A stretch of DNA of 56,685 nt, taken from contig JANQOZ010000086.1 in the NCBI GenBank assembly GCA_028285525.1, positions 1 to 56,685 of the forward strand, given 5' to 3'. This document shows positions 27,018 to 34,997 of the stretch, piece by piece (positions within the stretch are counted from its first letter, which is position 1; each line of letters begins with the position of its first letter). Under the pieces are notes generated by a model. The model had not been told where the DNA came from, searched no databases, and was given only the letters and a program-made list of their open reading frames with translations. Both the position numbers and the translations under genes were made by a program. The DNA is from Lysobacterales bacterium (GTDB taxonomy: Bacteria; Pseudomonadota; Gammaproteobacteria; Xanthomonadales; SZUA-38).

Positions 27018-28740
27018 GGTTGCGCTGCTGTTGATCGGGTTTGTCGCGGCGGTGCTGCTGAGCGGTGGTGCCGGGGCAGCAACACGGCATGCGCTGCTCA
27101 TCGGCGTCGGCAGCTACGACGACCCGGTTTCGGCGCTGCTGGCGCCGCGATTTGACGTCACGGCCGTTGAGAACACCCTGCTGGAAAAATGGGCCTTTGA
27201 GCCCACCAACGTGACCCGCCTGCTCGACGGCGACGCCACGCGCGAGGGCATTCTTCGGGCGCTGCGCAATCTCCAGCTCACCACCGAACCCGGCGATTTT
27301 GTGTTCGTGTACTACGCGGGCCATGGCACCAGCGCGCTGGACTTGAGCGTTGCCGCGGCGCTGCCTCACACTTCGGGCGCCTTGATCCCCGCCGACTTCA
27401 ATCGACACGGCACGCCGGACGAGATCGCCGAATCGCTGATCATCGGGCGGCGAGACATTCGCCCGATCCTGGCGCAGCTCGATGCGGCTGGACGTGAGGT
27501 GTTTTTTGTCGTCGACGCCTGCTACTCCGGCAACACGGTGCGGGGTGCCAACCAGGAACTCACCGGACGCCCGCCGCTGCCCGTGCGCGCCGCGGATATC
27601 CTGCCGCCGGACGTGAGGGCAACGCCGGCGCCGCCGAGCGAAGAACCCTATCCCTACTCGCAGGTGTTTTACCTCTCCGCCGCCGGTGAACACGAACCGG
27701 CCGGCGAGATCACCGACAAGCTGCTGCGCTGGTATCCCACCTTCGACGGGCAGCCTCACGGAGCGTTTACGGACGCGCTGCTCCGGGCCATGCAGGGCCT
27801 GACGCCCGGCACGGATGCGAACGGCGACGGCCGCGTGTCTTACCTGGAGCTGTATGAATCGGTGCGCGGCTTTATGGAAAAACGCGGCTATCCGCAGAGC
27901 CCGCAATTCCTGCCGACCATCGACGAAGCCCAGGTGGACCCCAGCACCGCGATTATTTTTGATTTGCCCAGTCAGCCGGAGTTCGTGCAGCCCGCACCGG
28001 AACCGGACGAGCCGCTGCGACTCAAGTGGCTCAATCCGAGCGAAGCGGATCGCCGTGTCGCCAAGGGCCTGAACGGGCTGGAGATCAGCGACCAGAACGC
28101 CGATCTGATTTTGCTCCGCGAGTCGGATCGCAGTGTTCTGCTCAACGCGTCCGGGGACCTGATTTCCGAGGTGTTTGACCCCGCCAGTGCCGACCCCTGG
28201 CATCGGATCCGCGGCGAGCTGTTTGTGCGGGCACTGACATCGCGGGGCGTGGCCGACGGGGCCAACCAGAGACTCGTAATGCAGTACACCGAACCTGCCA
28301 TGGGGGTCACCGCCGTGCGCGGCGACGACCTCGGTTTTGTCATTCGGCCCTCGATGCCGCTGCATCTGCTGGTCTTTGACCTCGAGTCGAACGGCGGCAT
28401 CAGCCTGCTGTATCCCATCAACCGGCAGGAAAAGGCCAGGCAGGCGGCCGGGCGCCTGACCAAGATCGAAGATATAGTAGTAGTACCGCCGTTCGGGATG
28501 GACAAAATTGTGGCGGTTGGGCTTAAGCGTCCGCTGGTGACAGCGGGCGGAGCGGCAGACAGCGGCCTTGGCAAATTTCTCGGCCAAACGCTGGATCCGG
28601 GCAGCGATGCGCTCGTTCGCTTTCAACAGCTGCTCGCCAGCCGCGATGACCTTGAGGCCGTTGCACAGCTGTCGCTGATCACCACAGACAGCGTGAATCG
28701 GGCGGCCCGCGGCGGCGCCGACAGGGGGGATAAGGAATGA
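27010..28740 (+). CDS. Exported caspase-family (C14) protease
   Basis: 576 aa from ATG 27010, which overlaps the end of the preceding gene by eight bases; the frame is open to 26992 but the signal peptide begins naturally at 27010 (MNRVALLLIGFVAAVLL, cleavage near AGAA). The p20-like domain, about 28-250, starts RHALLIGVGSYDDP and has the dyad His105 in YYAGHGTS and Cys171 in VVDACYSGN. An acidic EF-hand-like loop TDANGDGRVSYLELYE follows near 276. The C-terminal 270 residues form a beta-rich region with FVRALTSRGVAD and DFDLESNGGISLLYP-like elements, close to the DUF4384 type. Metacaspase-like enzymes cut after Arg or Lys and often need calcium. Periplasmic or surface location is inferred from the signal peptide. 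Confidence 0.92.
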   Translation: MNRVALLLIGFVAAVLLSGGAGAATRHALLIGVGSYDDPVSALLAPRFDVTAVENTLLEKWAFEPTNVTRLLDGDATREGILRALRNLQLTTEPGDFVFVYYAGHGTSALDLSVAAALPHTSGALIPADFNRHGTPDEIAESLIIGRRDIRPILAQLDAAGREVFFVVDACYSGNTVRGANQELTGRPPLPVRAADILPPDVRATPAPPSEEPYPYSQVFYLSAAGEHEPAGEITDKLLRWYPTFDGQPHGAFTDALLRAMQGLTPGTDANGDGRVSYLELYESVRGFMEKRGYPQSPQFLPTIDEAQVDPSTAIIFDLPSQPEFVQPAPEPDEPLRLKWLNPSEADRRVAKGLNGLEISDQNADLILLRESDRSVLLNASGDLISEVFDPASADPWHRIRGELFVRALTSRGVADGANQRLVMQYTEPAMGVTAVRGDDLGFVIRPSMPLHLLVFDLESNGGISLLYPINRQEKARQAAGRLTKIEDIVVVPPFGMDKIVAVGLKRPLVTAGGAADSGLGKFLGQTLDPGSDALVRFQQLLASRDDLEAVAQLSLITTDSVNRAARGGADRGDKE

Positions 28741-30452
28741 AGCAAACAACAATCGGTCGTTGGGTTCTGCTGACGGTGCTGCCAGGGCTGCTGCTGCCGT
28801 TCTCGCCGGCACTCGCCCAGAGTGACGACGTCGAGCGAGGCCTTCAGCGTCGGCCTGGGCTTGAGAACGAGCGTCCTGAGCTGCCGGAATTCGACGACCG
28901 CGAGGACGTACCGCTGGATCTGCCGCCGATCGAGTCGCTGGCGATCCCCAAAGACACGCTGTCGGGCGCGCCGCTCGTTTATTTGAAGAAGGTGCAGCTC
29001 ACCGACGCAACGGAGCTCAGCGCCACGGACGTCGGCGAGGTGAGCGCCGCCTATCTGGACCGGAACGTCAGTGCGGAGGAGCTGCAGCAGCTCCGGGCCG
29101 AGCTGACTCAGCTTTACGTCGATCGAGGCTACATCACCTCCGGGGTGCTGCTGCCCGATCAGCGGATCAGCGACGGCACCGTGCAGTATCAGGCGGTTGA
29201 AGGTCGCCTCGAAGCTCTGGAGGTCACCACCAACGGTCGCCTGCGGCCGTCCTACGTGGAGTCCCGCCTGCAGGGCGGCGGTGATGAGCCGCTCAACGTG
29301 GTCGACCTGCGCGAGCAGCTGCGCATTCTGCACGCCGACCCGCTGATCGAGCGTGTCGACAGCCGGCTGCTGCCAACCCAGCAGCGGGGCTCGGCGAGAC
29401 TGCTGGTGGACGTCCAGGAGGCCCGCCCGTACAGCCTGTTTTTGACGGCCCACAACAACCGCGCCCCGAGCGTTGGCAGTGAGTGGGTAGAGCTGGGGTT
29501 TGTTCATCGCAACCTGTTGGGTTTTGGCGACCGGGCCGAGCTGCGGTACGGGACCGGGGACGGCCTGGATGATTACCAGCTCGGCTACGCGGTGCCGGTC
29601 ACTCGCAGCGGCATCACCGTGGGCGTGAGCTACGCGCAGAGTGACGCCCAGATTGTCGAAGAACCCTTCAGCCGTATCGACATTCGCAGCGACAGCGAAG
29701 AGTGGGCGCTGGACGTGGTGGTGCCGTGGAAGCGTTTTGGCGCACGACGCCTGACTTTCATCGCCGGTCTTGACCACCGGGAAAGCAATACCAGCCTGCT
29801 GGGAATTCCGTTTTCTTTTTCCCCGGGCGTGAACGACGGCCGCGCTGAGGTCACCGCTGCGCGCCTCACCGCGGATTGGACCGACCGACGCGCCAATCAG
29901 GTCTTTGCGCTGCGCGGGCGCATCAGCGTTGGCCTGGACGCGCTCGATTCCACCATCAACGACGGCAACCTGCCCGACAGCGAATTTGTGACGTTCCTCG
30001 GCCAGGCGCAGTGGGCCCGGCGCTTCGGCGAGAACGATAACCAGCTTATTTTGCGCGGCGATCTGCAGAAAACCTTCGACGGGCTGCTGCCCCTGGAGAA
30101 GCTCTCGATCGGCGGGCGCACGAGCGTTCGCGGGTATCGTCAGAACCTGATGGTGCGCGACAACGGCTGGGTGGCTTCGGCGGAGTTTCGCATGCCGGCA
30201 TTCCGCGACAGCAACGGCCGCAGCAACTTCCAGTGGTCGGTGTTTGCCGACATCGGCCGCGGCTGGAACGAAGATTTCGATACGCCTGAGCCGAAGTCCA
30301 TTGCCAGCGTCGGGGCCGGATTTCTGTGGGATCCGCTGCCGGGCCTGCACACCGAGCTGTATCTGGCGCACGGCTTCGAAGACATCGAGTTCAGCGACTC
30401 CGATCCTCAGGACGACGGCGTTCACCTGCTGGTCCGCTACGACATCTTCTAA
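28737..30452 (+). CDS. Two-partner secretion transporter (ShlB/FhaC/HecB family, TpsB)
   Basis: 571 aa outer-membrane protein that threads the TpsA exoprotein through its barrel. Seen: signal peptide (WVLLTVLPGLLLPFSPALAQ, cleavage about 28), an acidic Pro-rich linker, POTRA1 about 78-165 (VYLKKVQLTDATELS, LYVDRGYITSGVLLPDQ), POTRA2 about 166-240 (RLRPSYVESRLQGG, ARLLVDVQEA), then a beta-barrel. Signature GGRTSVRGYRQN near 462 is the loop-6 VRGY/F motif, and the protein ends on an aromatic (VRYDIF) as barrel proteins do. ATGA overlaps the caspase stop. The TpsB gene is separated from tpsA by two protease genes, which is unusual. Confidence 0.93.
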   Translation: MKQTTIGRWVLLTVLPGLLLPFSPALAQSDDVERGLQRRPGLENERPELPEFDDREDVPLDLPPIESLAIPKDTLSGAPLVYLKKVQLTDATELSATDVGEVSAAYLDRNVSAEELQQLRAELTQLYVDRGYITSGVLLPDQRISDGTVQYQAVEGRLEALEVTTNGRLRPSYVESRLQGGGDEPLNVVDLREQLRILHADPLIERVDSRLLPTQQRGSARLLVDVQEARPYSLFLTAHNNRAPSVGSEWVELGFVHRNLLGFGDRAELRYGTGDGLDDYQLGYAVPVTRSGITVGVSYAQSDAQIVEEPFSRIDIRSDSEEWALDVVVPWKRFGARRLTFIAGLDHRESNTSLLGIPFSFSPGVNDGRAEVTAARLTADWTDRRANQVFALRGRISVGLDALDSTINDGNLPDSEFVTFLGQAQWARRFGENDNQLILRGDLQKTFDGLLPLEKLSIGGRTSVRGYRQNLMVRDNGWVASAEFRMPAFRDSNGRSNFQWSVFADIGRGWNEDFDTPEPKSIASVGAGFLWDPLPGLHTELYLAHGFEDIEFSDSDPQDDGVHLLVRYDIF

Positions 30453-32263
30453 TGGGATGGGCTATGCGCTGCGTGTTGGTGCTCGCCGTCAGCGCGCTGG
30501 GCGCGCTGCTGTCGGTCAGTCCCTTCATCAAGCGCCTCGACCTGCAGGTTTTTGATATCCAGCAGCGTCTGGTGCGCCAGTTCGCACCGCAGCCCGCCGC
30601 AAGCCCCGAGGTCGCGCTGATCGGCATCGACGAGAGCACGGTGCAGGCAATCGATGCGCCCATGGCCCTCTGGCACCAGCAGCTCGCCCAGGTGATTTCC
30701 GCGATGGCGTCGGCCAAGGCTGCGGTCCTGGGTTTTGACCTCGTGCTCCCGGAGCGGAGCTTTGATGAATTCCTCGGGCGGGCTAACGATCAGCCGCTGA
30801 TGCGGTCGATCCTCGGCGCCCGTCGCGCCGGTACGCCCGTCGTCTTCGGGCGGACTCTGAGCGCCAGCGGGCGCCTCTACGACGTCCTGCCCAAGTTCAA
30901 GGCGGTGCTGGGCAAAGACGGCTTCGGCATGGTGCTGCAGGTGCAGGAGATGGACGCGGTGGTCCGGCGCTATTACGACGACCGCTACGAAGACGCGCTC
31001 GAGCTGCGCACGCTCGTCGGGCAGATGGCACGCCAGACGGACGTCCCGGTTCGCAACGGCTGGATCGATTACGCGGTAGGCGACCCGATCGGTTACGTCC
31101 CGATGGTGCAGGTGATCGAATGGTTTGAGGCGGGAGACACCGATGCGCTCCGGGAGGCGTTCGAGGGCAAAGCGGTGTTTGTCGGCGGCGTCCTGCCGTT
31201 TGAGGATCGGCACACCCAGCCGCTGGTGCTGGCGGACTGGGAGAGCAATCGCTACGCGCCCGGCGTGCTGATTCATATGCAGGCCTACCGGTCGCTGGCG
31301 AGCGACCGAATCCTCAGCGGCGTGAATGGGGCCTGGTATGCCGGCACGCTGCTGGTGATGGCGCTGCTGGTTCTGCTGCGTGATCGACCGCTCACGGCCC
31401 TGTCGGTGCTGGTGCTTGCCTTGCTGGGGGCGGCGACTGCGTCCACCGTGGCTTACCTGGAAGGGTGGCGCCTCAGCCCCGTGCCGATGATGGTAACGGC
31501 CCTGACGGCCTGGCTGGCCGGCGCGGTGCGCGATGCCTGGTCCAATTTGAGGGACAAGCAGCGGATGCGGTCAGCGTTTGGGGGCTACGTGAGTCCACAG
31601 ATCCTGAACGAAATCCTCGAGGGGAATCTGTCGCCGGAGCTGGGCGGCGAAAGTCGGGAAATTTGCCTGTTATTCTGCGATCTGATCGGCTTTACGACGC
31701 TGAGCGAAACCAACGACGCGGAATATGTTCTAACCCTGTTGAACCGTTACTTTGACCGCGTTACACCCGCCATTCACACGTTTGATGGTACGCTCGATAA
31801 GTATATGGGAGATGGGATCATGGCGTTCTTCGGCGCGCCAAAACCCCACACTAATGCGGCTCAGGCCGGCTTCGACGCGGCGCGAATGATGCTGACCGAA
31901 CTCGATAAGTTCAACGTCGAGCTTGCGGCTGAGGGTATTCCGCCGATCCAGGCCGGAATCGGGCTGGGGCTCGGCAAAGCGATTGTCGGCCACGTGGGCG
32001 CTCAGTCGCGCTTCGAATACTCGGCGATCGGTGACGCGGTGAACGTCTCGGCGCGAATCGAAGGCCTGACGCGACACCTGAACTGCCGGATTGCGCTGAG
32101 CGAGAACGTCGCCAACCAGCTCAAGGTGGAGGACCAGCAGGAGCTGACGCCCTTCGGACCGCAGCAGATCAAGGGCCACACGGCGATTAAGGTTTTCGGC
32201 TGGGGAGAGCTCCGGCCAGGGAAGGAGGCAGCGTCAGCTGTCAGGAGCGAGGTAGCATCATGA
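30452..32263 (+). CDS. CHASE2-domain class III adenylate cyclase
   Basis: 603 aa from ATG 30452 (TAATG overlap with TpsB; ATG 30464 is possible). The N-terminal hydrophobic helix is followed by an extracytoplasmic CHASE2 sensor, about 25-290 (VALIGIDESTVQAID, AAVLGFDLVLPERSFDE), and three closely spaced membrane helices, about 295-360. The C-terminal class III cyclase domain has metal-binding Asp410 (FCDLIGFT) and Asp454 (YMGDGIMAFFGAP), Lys450, Asp528 (AIGDAVN), Asn531 and Arg535. Lys plus Asp is the adenine-selecting pair, so cAMP is the predicted product. CHASE2 ligands are unknown. Placed in a TPS operon, it may report periplasmic or surface state of the secretion system. Confidence 0.93.
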   Translation: MGWAMRCVLVLAVSALGALLSVSPFIKRLDLQVFDIQQRLVRQFAPQPAASPEVALIGIDESTVQAIDAPMALWHQQLAQVISAMASAKAAVLGFDLVLPERSFDEFLGRANDQPLMRSILGARRAGTPVVFGRTLSASGRLYDVLPKFKAVLGKDGFGMVLQVQEMDAVVRRYYDDRYEDALELRTLVGQMARQTDVPVRNGWIDYAVGDPIGYVPMVQVIEWFEAGDTDALREAFEGKAVFVGGVLPFEDRHTQPLVLADWESNRYAPGVLIHMQAYRSLASDRILSGVNGAWYAGTLLVMALLVLLRDRPLTALSVLVLALLGAATASTVAYLEGWRLSPVPMMVTALTAWLAGAVRDAWSNLRDKQRMRSAFGGYVSPQILNEILEGNLSPELGGESREICLLFCDLIGFTTLSETNDAEYVLTLLNRYFDRVTPAIHTFDGTLDKYMGDGIMAFFGAPKPHTNAAQAGFDAARMMLTELDKFNVELAAEGIPPIQAGIGLGLGKAIVGHVGAQSRFEYSAIGDAVNVSARIEGLTRHLNCRIALSENVANQLKVEDQQELTPFGPQQIKGHTAIKVFGWGELRPGKEAASAVRSEVAS

Positions 32264-33087
32264 AGAAGATGTTTGCAGGGATGGTTTTTTGGGGCGTGAC
32301 GCTTGCGGTGTGGGCTGATCCGGTGGCCATCGTCACCGATGCCCTCGGTGAGCACACGCTCAACGGCGAAGCGCTGGAGATCCTCGCGGAGGTCAGCGCC
32401 GGCGACCAGATTATGGTGGCCGACTCGGGCAGTATCAGCCTGGTTTACTACCAGGACGGCGCCGAGTTCGTTTACGCCGGTCCGGCATCCTTTGAGGTCG
32501 GGCAAGACGCGCCGAAAACCTTGTCGGGCAACGAACCGAGCAACGGCTCAGCAGTACCGGAGGGAGAGGGTTCAATCTCCACCGTGGGGCTGGCACAGGC
32601 GGCCATGGTGATGCGCGCCGGCGGTTCAGAGAAGCGACTGGATTTGGTTTTTCCCGTCGATACGGTGCTGCTCAGCAGCCCTGAGGTGTTCCGCTGGCGC
32701 GAGCTGGCCGAGGGTGTGGGCTACACCTTCGAGCTGACCGACGGCGAGGGGCGCAGCCTGCTCGAGACGACCGTGACCGGCAACGAGCTGGCGGTTCCCA
32801 GCCACATATCGCTGACCTCGGGGGACTACTACTCCTGGTCGCTGGAAAGCCGCTTGCCCGACGGCAAAAAGTTTTCCAGCTACGCGGGGTTCAGTATCGC
32901 TGACGACGAGCTGATCAGCCGGATCGATAGCTTTCGCCCTGCTGACGAGGCGAACGTTTCGCGCATCATCGTATTTGCGCTGTGGCTGGAGCAGAACGAA
33001 CTGGTTGAGGAGGCTCGCCGCTATTGGCAGATCGCCAGCCGGCAGCGGCCCGAGGACCTGGCGCTGCGCCAGCGCGCCGGCGGCTGA
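32260..33087 (+). CDS. FecR-like exported protein
   Basis: 275 aa; ATGA overlaps the cyclase stop. Signal peptide MKKMFAGMVFWGVTLAVWA. Residues about 20-90 resemble a FecR domain: AIVTDALGEHTLNG, GDQIMVADSGSISLVYYQDG, FVYAGPASFEV, that is, a baseline-setting beta-barrel as in FecR proteins of CHASE2 loci. A second beta domain (VFRWRELAEGVGYTFELTD, then ELAVPSHISLTSGDYYSW) looks like a fibronectin/Ig fold. The C-terminus is helical (EARRYWQIASRQRPEDLALR), TPR-like. It may be the periplasmic partner that loads or tunes the CHASE2 sensor. The function is inferred only from position and fold. Confidence 0.7.
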   Translation: MKKMFAGMVFWGVTLAVWADPVAIVTDALGEHTLNGEALEILAEVSAGDQIMVADSGSISLVYYQDGAEFVYAGPASFEVGQDAPKTLSGNEPSNGSAVPEGEGSISTVGLAQAAMVMRAGGSEKRLDLVFPVDTVLLSSPEVFRWRELAEGVGYTFELTDGEGRSLLETTVTGNELAVPSHISLTSGDYYSWSLESRLPDGKKFSSYAGFSIADDELISRIDSFRPADEANVSRIIVFALWLEQNELVEEARRYWQIASRQRPEDLALRQRAGG

Positions 33088-33122
33088 CCCTCAGCGTGGA
33101 AGCCCACGCTGCGGCAACGCAT

Positions 33123-33163
33123 AAAAAAAACGCCGGCTCGGGTCGCCCCGCAGCCGGCGTTTT
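33123..33163. terminator. Bidirectional Rho-independent terminator
   Basis: Arms AAAACGCCGGCT (33127-33138) and AGCCGGCGTTTT (33152-33163), twelve pairs with a 13-base loop. The plus strand has a U4 tail, ending the TPS operon 35 bases past its last stop. The minus strand reads into U8, serving the small gene at 33289. Confidence 0.9.
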
Positions 33164-33193
33164 AGTTCCTGATGCAGGCATTGCCTGCGCCCG

Positions 33194-33289
33194 TCAGTTT
33201 TGTCGCTTGGTCACAAGCCAGACCAGCGACCCGTAGGCCAGCACGCCCAGCGCGCAGGCTCCGGTCATGAGATACCCTTCAAGAAACAC
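33194..33289 (-). CDS. Small single-pass membrane protein, 31 aa
   Basis: GTG at 33289 is preceded by an excellent ribosome site (AAGGAG, seven bases away). The predicted product runs from FLEGYLMTGACALG through VLAYGSLVWLVTKRQN, one hydrophobic helix with a positive C-terminus. The frame extends upstream to 33430 but without a ribosome site, and that part has poor composition. The minus-strand terminator at 33163-33123 follows directly. The function is unknown; it resembles small subunit or regulator peptides of membrane complexes. Confidence 0.55.
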   Translation of the reverse strand: MFLEGYLMTGACALGVLAYGSLVWLVTKRQN

Positions 33290-33737
33290 GTAAAACTCCT
33301 TCCTTCCCAACTGGCCGGTCGCCTCAATCCTTGATTGACGGCCAGAGCGCCAGCATAACCGTGTTTGGGACGCTAGCGGGCAGGTGTTAACGTTTGTTTT
33401 CCTGTCTGTAACGTTCTGTTTCAAAGGCAATTCCTGCCTCGCGCCGCACCGGAATATTTCGGGAATTATTTGTCAACAATCTTTAAAGCTAGAGGGTGGC
33501 AGTAGTGCTCAAAACCCCGAGGCACTAGTCTGCTGAAAGGTCGCCGCGAGGTGACACGGAAACGCGATCACGGATGACTACGGGCGTTTGCGCGGCGTTT
33601 GCCGCACCCGCGGTAACCGGCCTGGGTTCTGCCTCCCCCTCTACCCGGCCGGTTCCGCACCTGCATTTAGGGTAAAGTTGAGACACGGGGGTACACGATC
33701 GACGATACGGGAAGACTAGGGGTCTAGCTGCGCAGCC
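33290..33737. other. 448-bp intergenic region, no gene seen
   Basis: It separates the divergent small membrane gene and the receiver-EAL gene. It is locally A/T-richer than its surroundings (about 33380-33500), which suits promoters, with a repeated element AACGTTTGTTTT / AACGTTCTGTTT near 33390-33420. It also contains the large hairpin at 33612-33656. I see no tRNA, small RNA family or convincing reading frame. Confidence 0.5.
33612..33656 (+). promoter_or_regulatory. Long hairpin in the leader of the receiver-EAL gene
   Basis: AACCGGCC-T-GGGT (33615-33627) pairs with ACCC-GGCCGGTT (33643-33654), with one bulged T, a 15-base pyrimidine-rich loop and two further G-C pairs outside. No U-run follows on either strand, so it is not a typical terminator. 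It lies about 80 bases upstream of the gene at 33738. Confidence 0.5.
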
Positions 33738-34946
33738 ATGACTGAGGCATCCGCCAGAAAGCGCAAGGTGCTGATTATTGACGACGATCCGGACGTACTG
33801 GAGTACGCCTCCGTTGTCTTTTCAGACTGTGGCTTCGATCTGATGATTCGCCGCCCTGGCGAAGACCTGGTCGCCAAGCTGAACCAGCTCCCAGACCTCA
33901 TTGTCGTCGATCTGCTGATGCCCAGTGAAGACGGGATCCAGGTGCTGCACAACATGGCCAAGGCGGACGTTAAGTGTCCGGTGCTGGTTGTGAGCATGTG
34001 TAGCGAAGAAGTGCTGCGCTCGGCGCGGGCGGTCGCCCAGATGCTCAACTTCGAGGTCCTGGGCTTTCTTCGTAAGCCGTTTTACAAAGAGGACGTGCTG
34101 CGCCTGACCAGCTCGCTGCGTCGGGAAGAGCAGGGTACGGCCGAGCTTCGGCGGCTGGTTAACTCGGGCCGTATCGTCAACCATTACCAGCCGGTCGTCG
34201 ACGTTCAGCGCGGTCGGGTGATCCGGCTTGAGGCGCTGTCCAGGTTCCATCACCCCAAAAGCGGCATCATCGCGCCGATGGAGTTTCTGCGCTGGTCCCG
34301 CCGGCTGCGGATTACCGCAGCGCTCGAGCGGCGTCTGACCAAGCAGGCCTTGGACGACGCCAAGCGGATCGAGGAGAAGGGTTTCCGACTTCCGATGTCG
34401 GTCAATCTGAGTACCGAAACGCTCGAGCAGCCCGACTTTGCGGATCGCATGGAAAAGCTCTGCCGGCAGCAGCGCTTCCTGCTGAGCCAGCTGACGATCG
34501 AGATCAGCGAAAACGATCTGCACCGCAACCTGATCCCCGTGCAGAGCAACCTCACGCGGCTGGCGCTCAGGGGCTGCTCGGTCTCGCTTGAATACGGCGG
34601 CGAGGTGTTTTCCAAGATGCAGCTGGAAAACCTCCCCCTGGCTGAGGTGAAGCTGACGCCGAGCCTGGTGCGCGACTGCATCAAAGACGACTCGCGCCGC
34701 AACCTGCTGATTTCGGTGGTCAACCACGCGGACGTGCTGGATATTCCGGTGACCGCTATCGGCGTGGAGTCACCCGAGGAGCTGGGGCTGCTCCTGGACC
34801 TGGGTCTGACCCGCTTTCAGGGACACTTCTTCTGCGAAGATAAGCAGTTTGAGGGCGCGCTGTACTACCTGCACCGGGCACCTGAGCAGCTGGCTGAGCT
34901 GGGCCTGGCTGGACCGCCGTCGCGCGCCTCGTCCATCCGCCCTTAA
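33738..34946 (+). CDS. Receiver-EAL protein with degenerate EAL active site
   Basis: 402 aa. Receiver domain about 9-130 with acidic pair DDDPD (16-20), phospho-acceptor Asp58 in VVDLLMP and the Lys in LRKPF. An EAL domain follows, about 140-385: LEALSRFHHP with Glu165, MSVNLSTETL, LTIEISEND, and EVKLTPSLV. The catalytic DDFG loop is replaced by LEYGGEVFS (Glu285, Tyr286), so both metal-binding aspartates are lost, and QGYLF reads QGHFF. Family knowledge: such EAL domains usually bind c-di-GMP or a protein partner without hydrolysis. It is likely a phosphorylation-controlled effector. It is convergent with the HPt gene of the neighbouring kinase operon, a plausible phospho-source. Confidence 0.9.
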   Translation: MTEASARKRKVLIIDDDPDVLEYASVVFSDCGFDLMIRRPGEDLVAKLNQLPDLIVVDLLMPSEDGIQVLHNMAKADVKCPVLVVSMCSEEVLRSARAVAQMLNFEVLGFLRKPFYKEDVLRLTSSLRREEQGTAELRRLVNSGRIVNHYQPVVDVQRGRVIRLEALSRFHHPKSGIIAPMEFLRWSRRLRITAALERRLTKQALDDAKRIEEKGFRLPMSVNLSTETLEQPDFADRMEKLCRQQRFLLSQLTIEISENDLHRNLIPVQSNLTRLALRGCSVSLEYGGEVFSKMQLENLPLAEVKLTPSLVRDCIKDDSRRNLLISVVNHADVLDIPVTAIGVESPEELGLLLDLGLTRFQGHFFCEDKQFEGALYYLHRAPEQLAELGLAGPPSRASSIRP

Positions 34947-34958
34947 GTTCAATGCCGA

Positions 34959-34975
34959 CAGCTGCGACTGCCGCA
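34959..34975. terminator. Small hairpin between convergent genes
   Basis: GCTGCG (34959-34964) pairs with CGCAGC (34970-34975) around ACTGC, in the 51-bp gap between convergent genes. There is no U-run, so a terminator role is tentative. Confidence 0.3.
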
Positions 34976-34997
34976 GCCGACCTGGGGTAACCACCAT

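Noticed and set aside
26929..28812. 627-codon minus-strand frame opposite the caspase gene
   Set aside because: It mirrors the caspase reading frame, lacks a ribosome site and any family motif; the plus strand shows YYAGHG and DACYSG.
28623..30425. 600-codon minus-strand frame opposite TpsB
   Set aside because: Shadow of a clear TpsB gene with POTRA and VRGY signatures.
27010..32263. Caspase plus cyclase as an anti-phage cyclic-nucleotide defence system
   Set aside because: The caspase has a signal peptide and the cyclase is a membrane CHASE2 class III enzyme rather than a CD-NTase or PycC-type cyclase; the genes are tied to TpsB. Not excluded, but secretion fits better.
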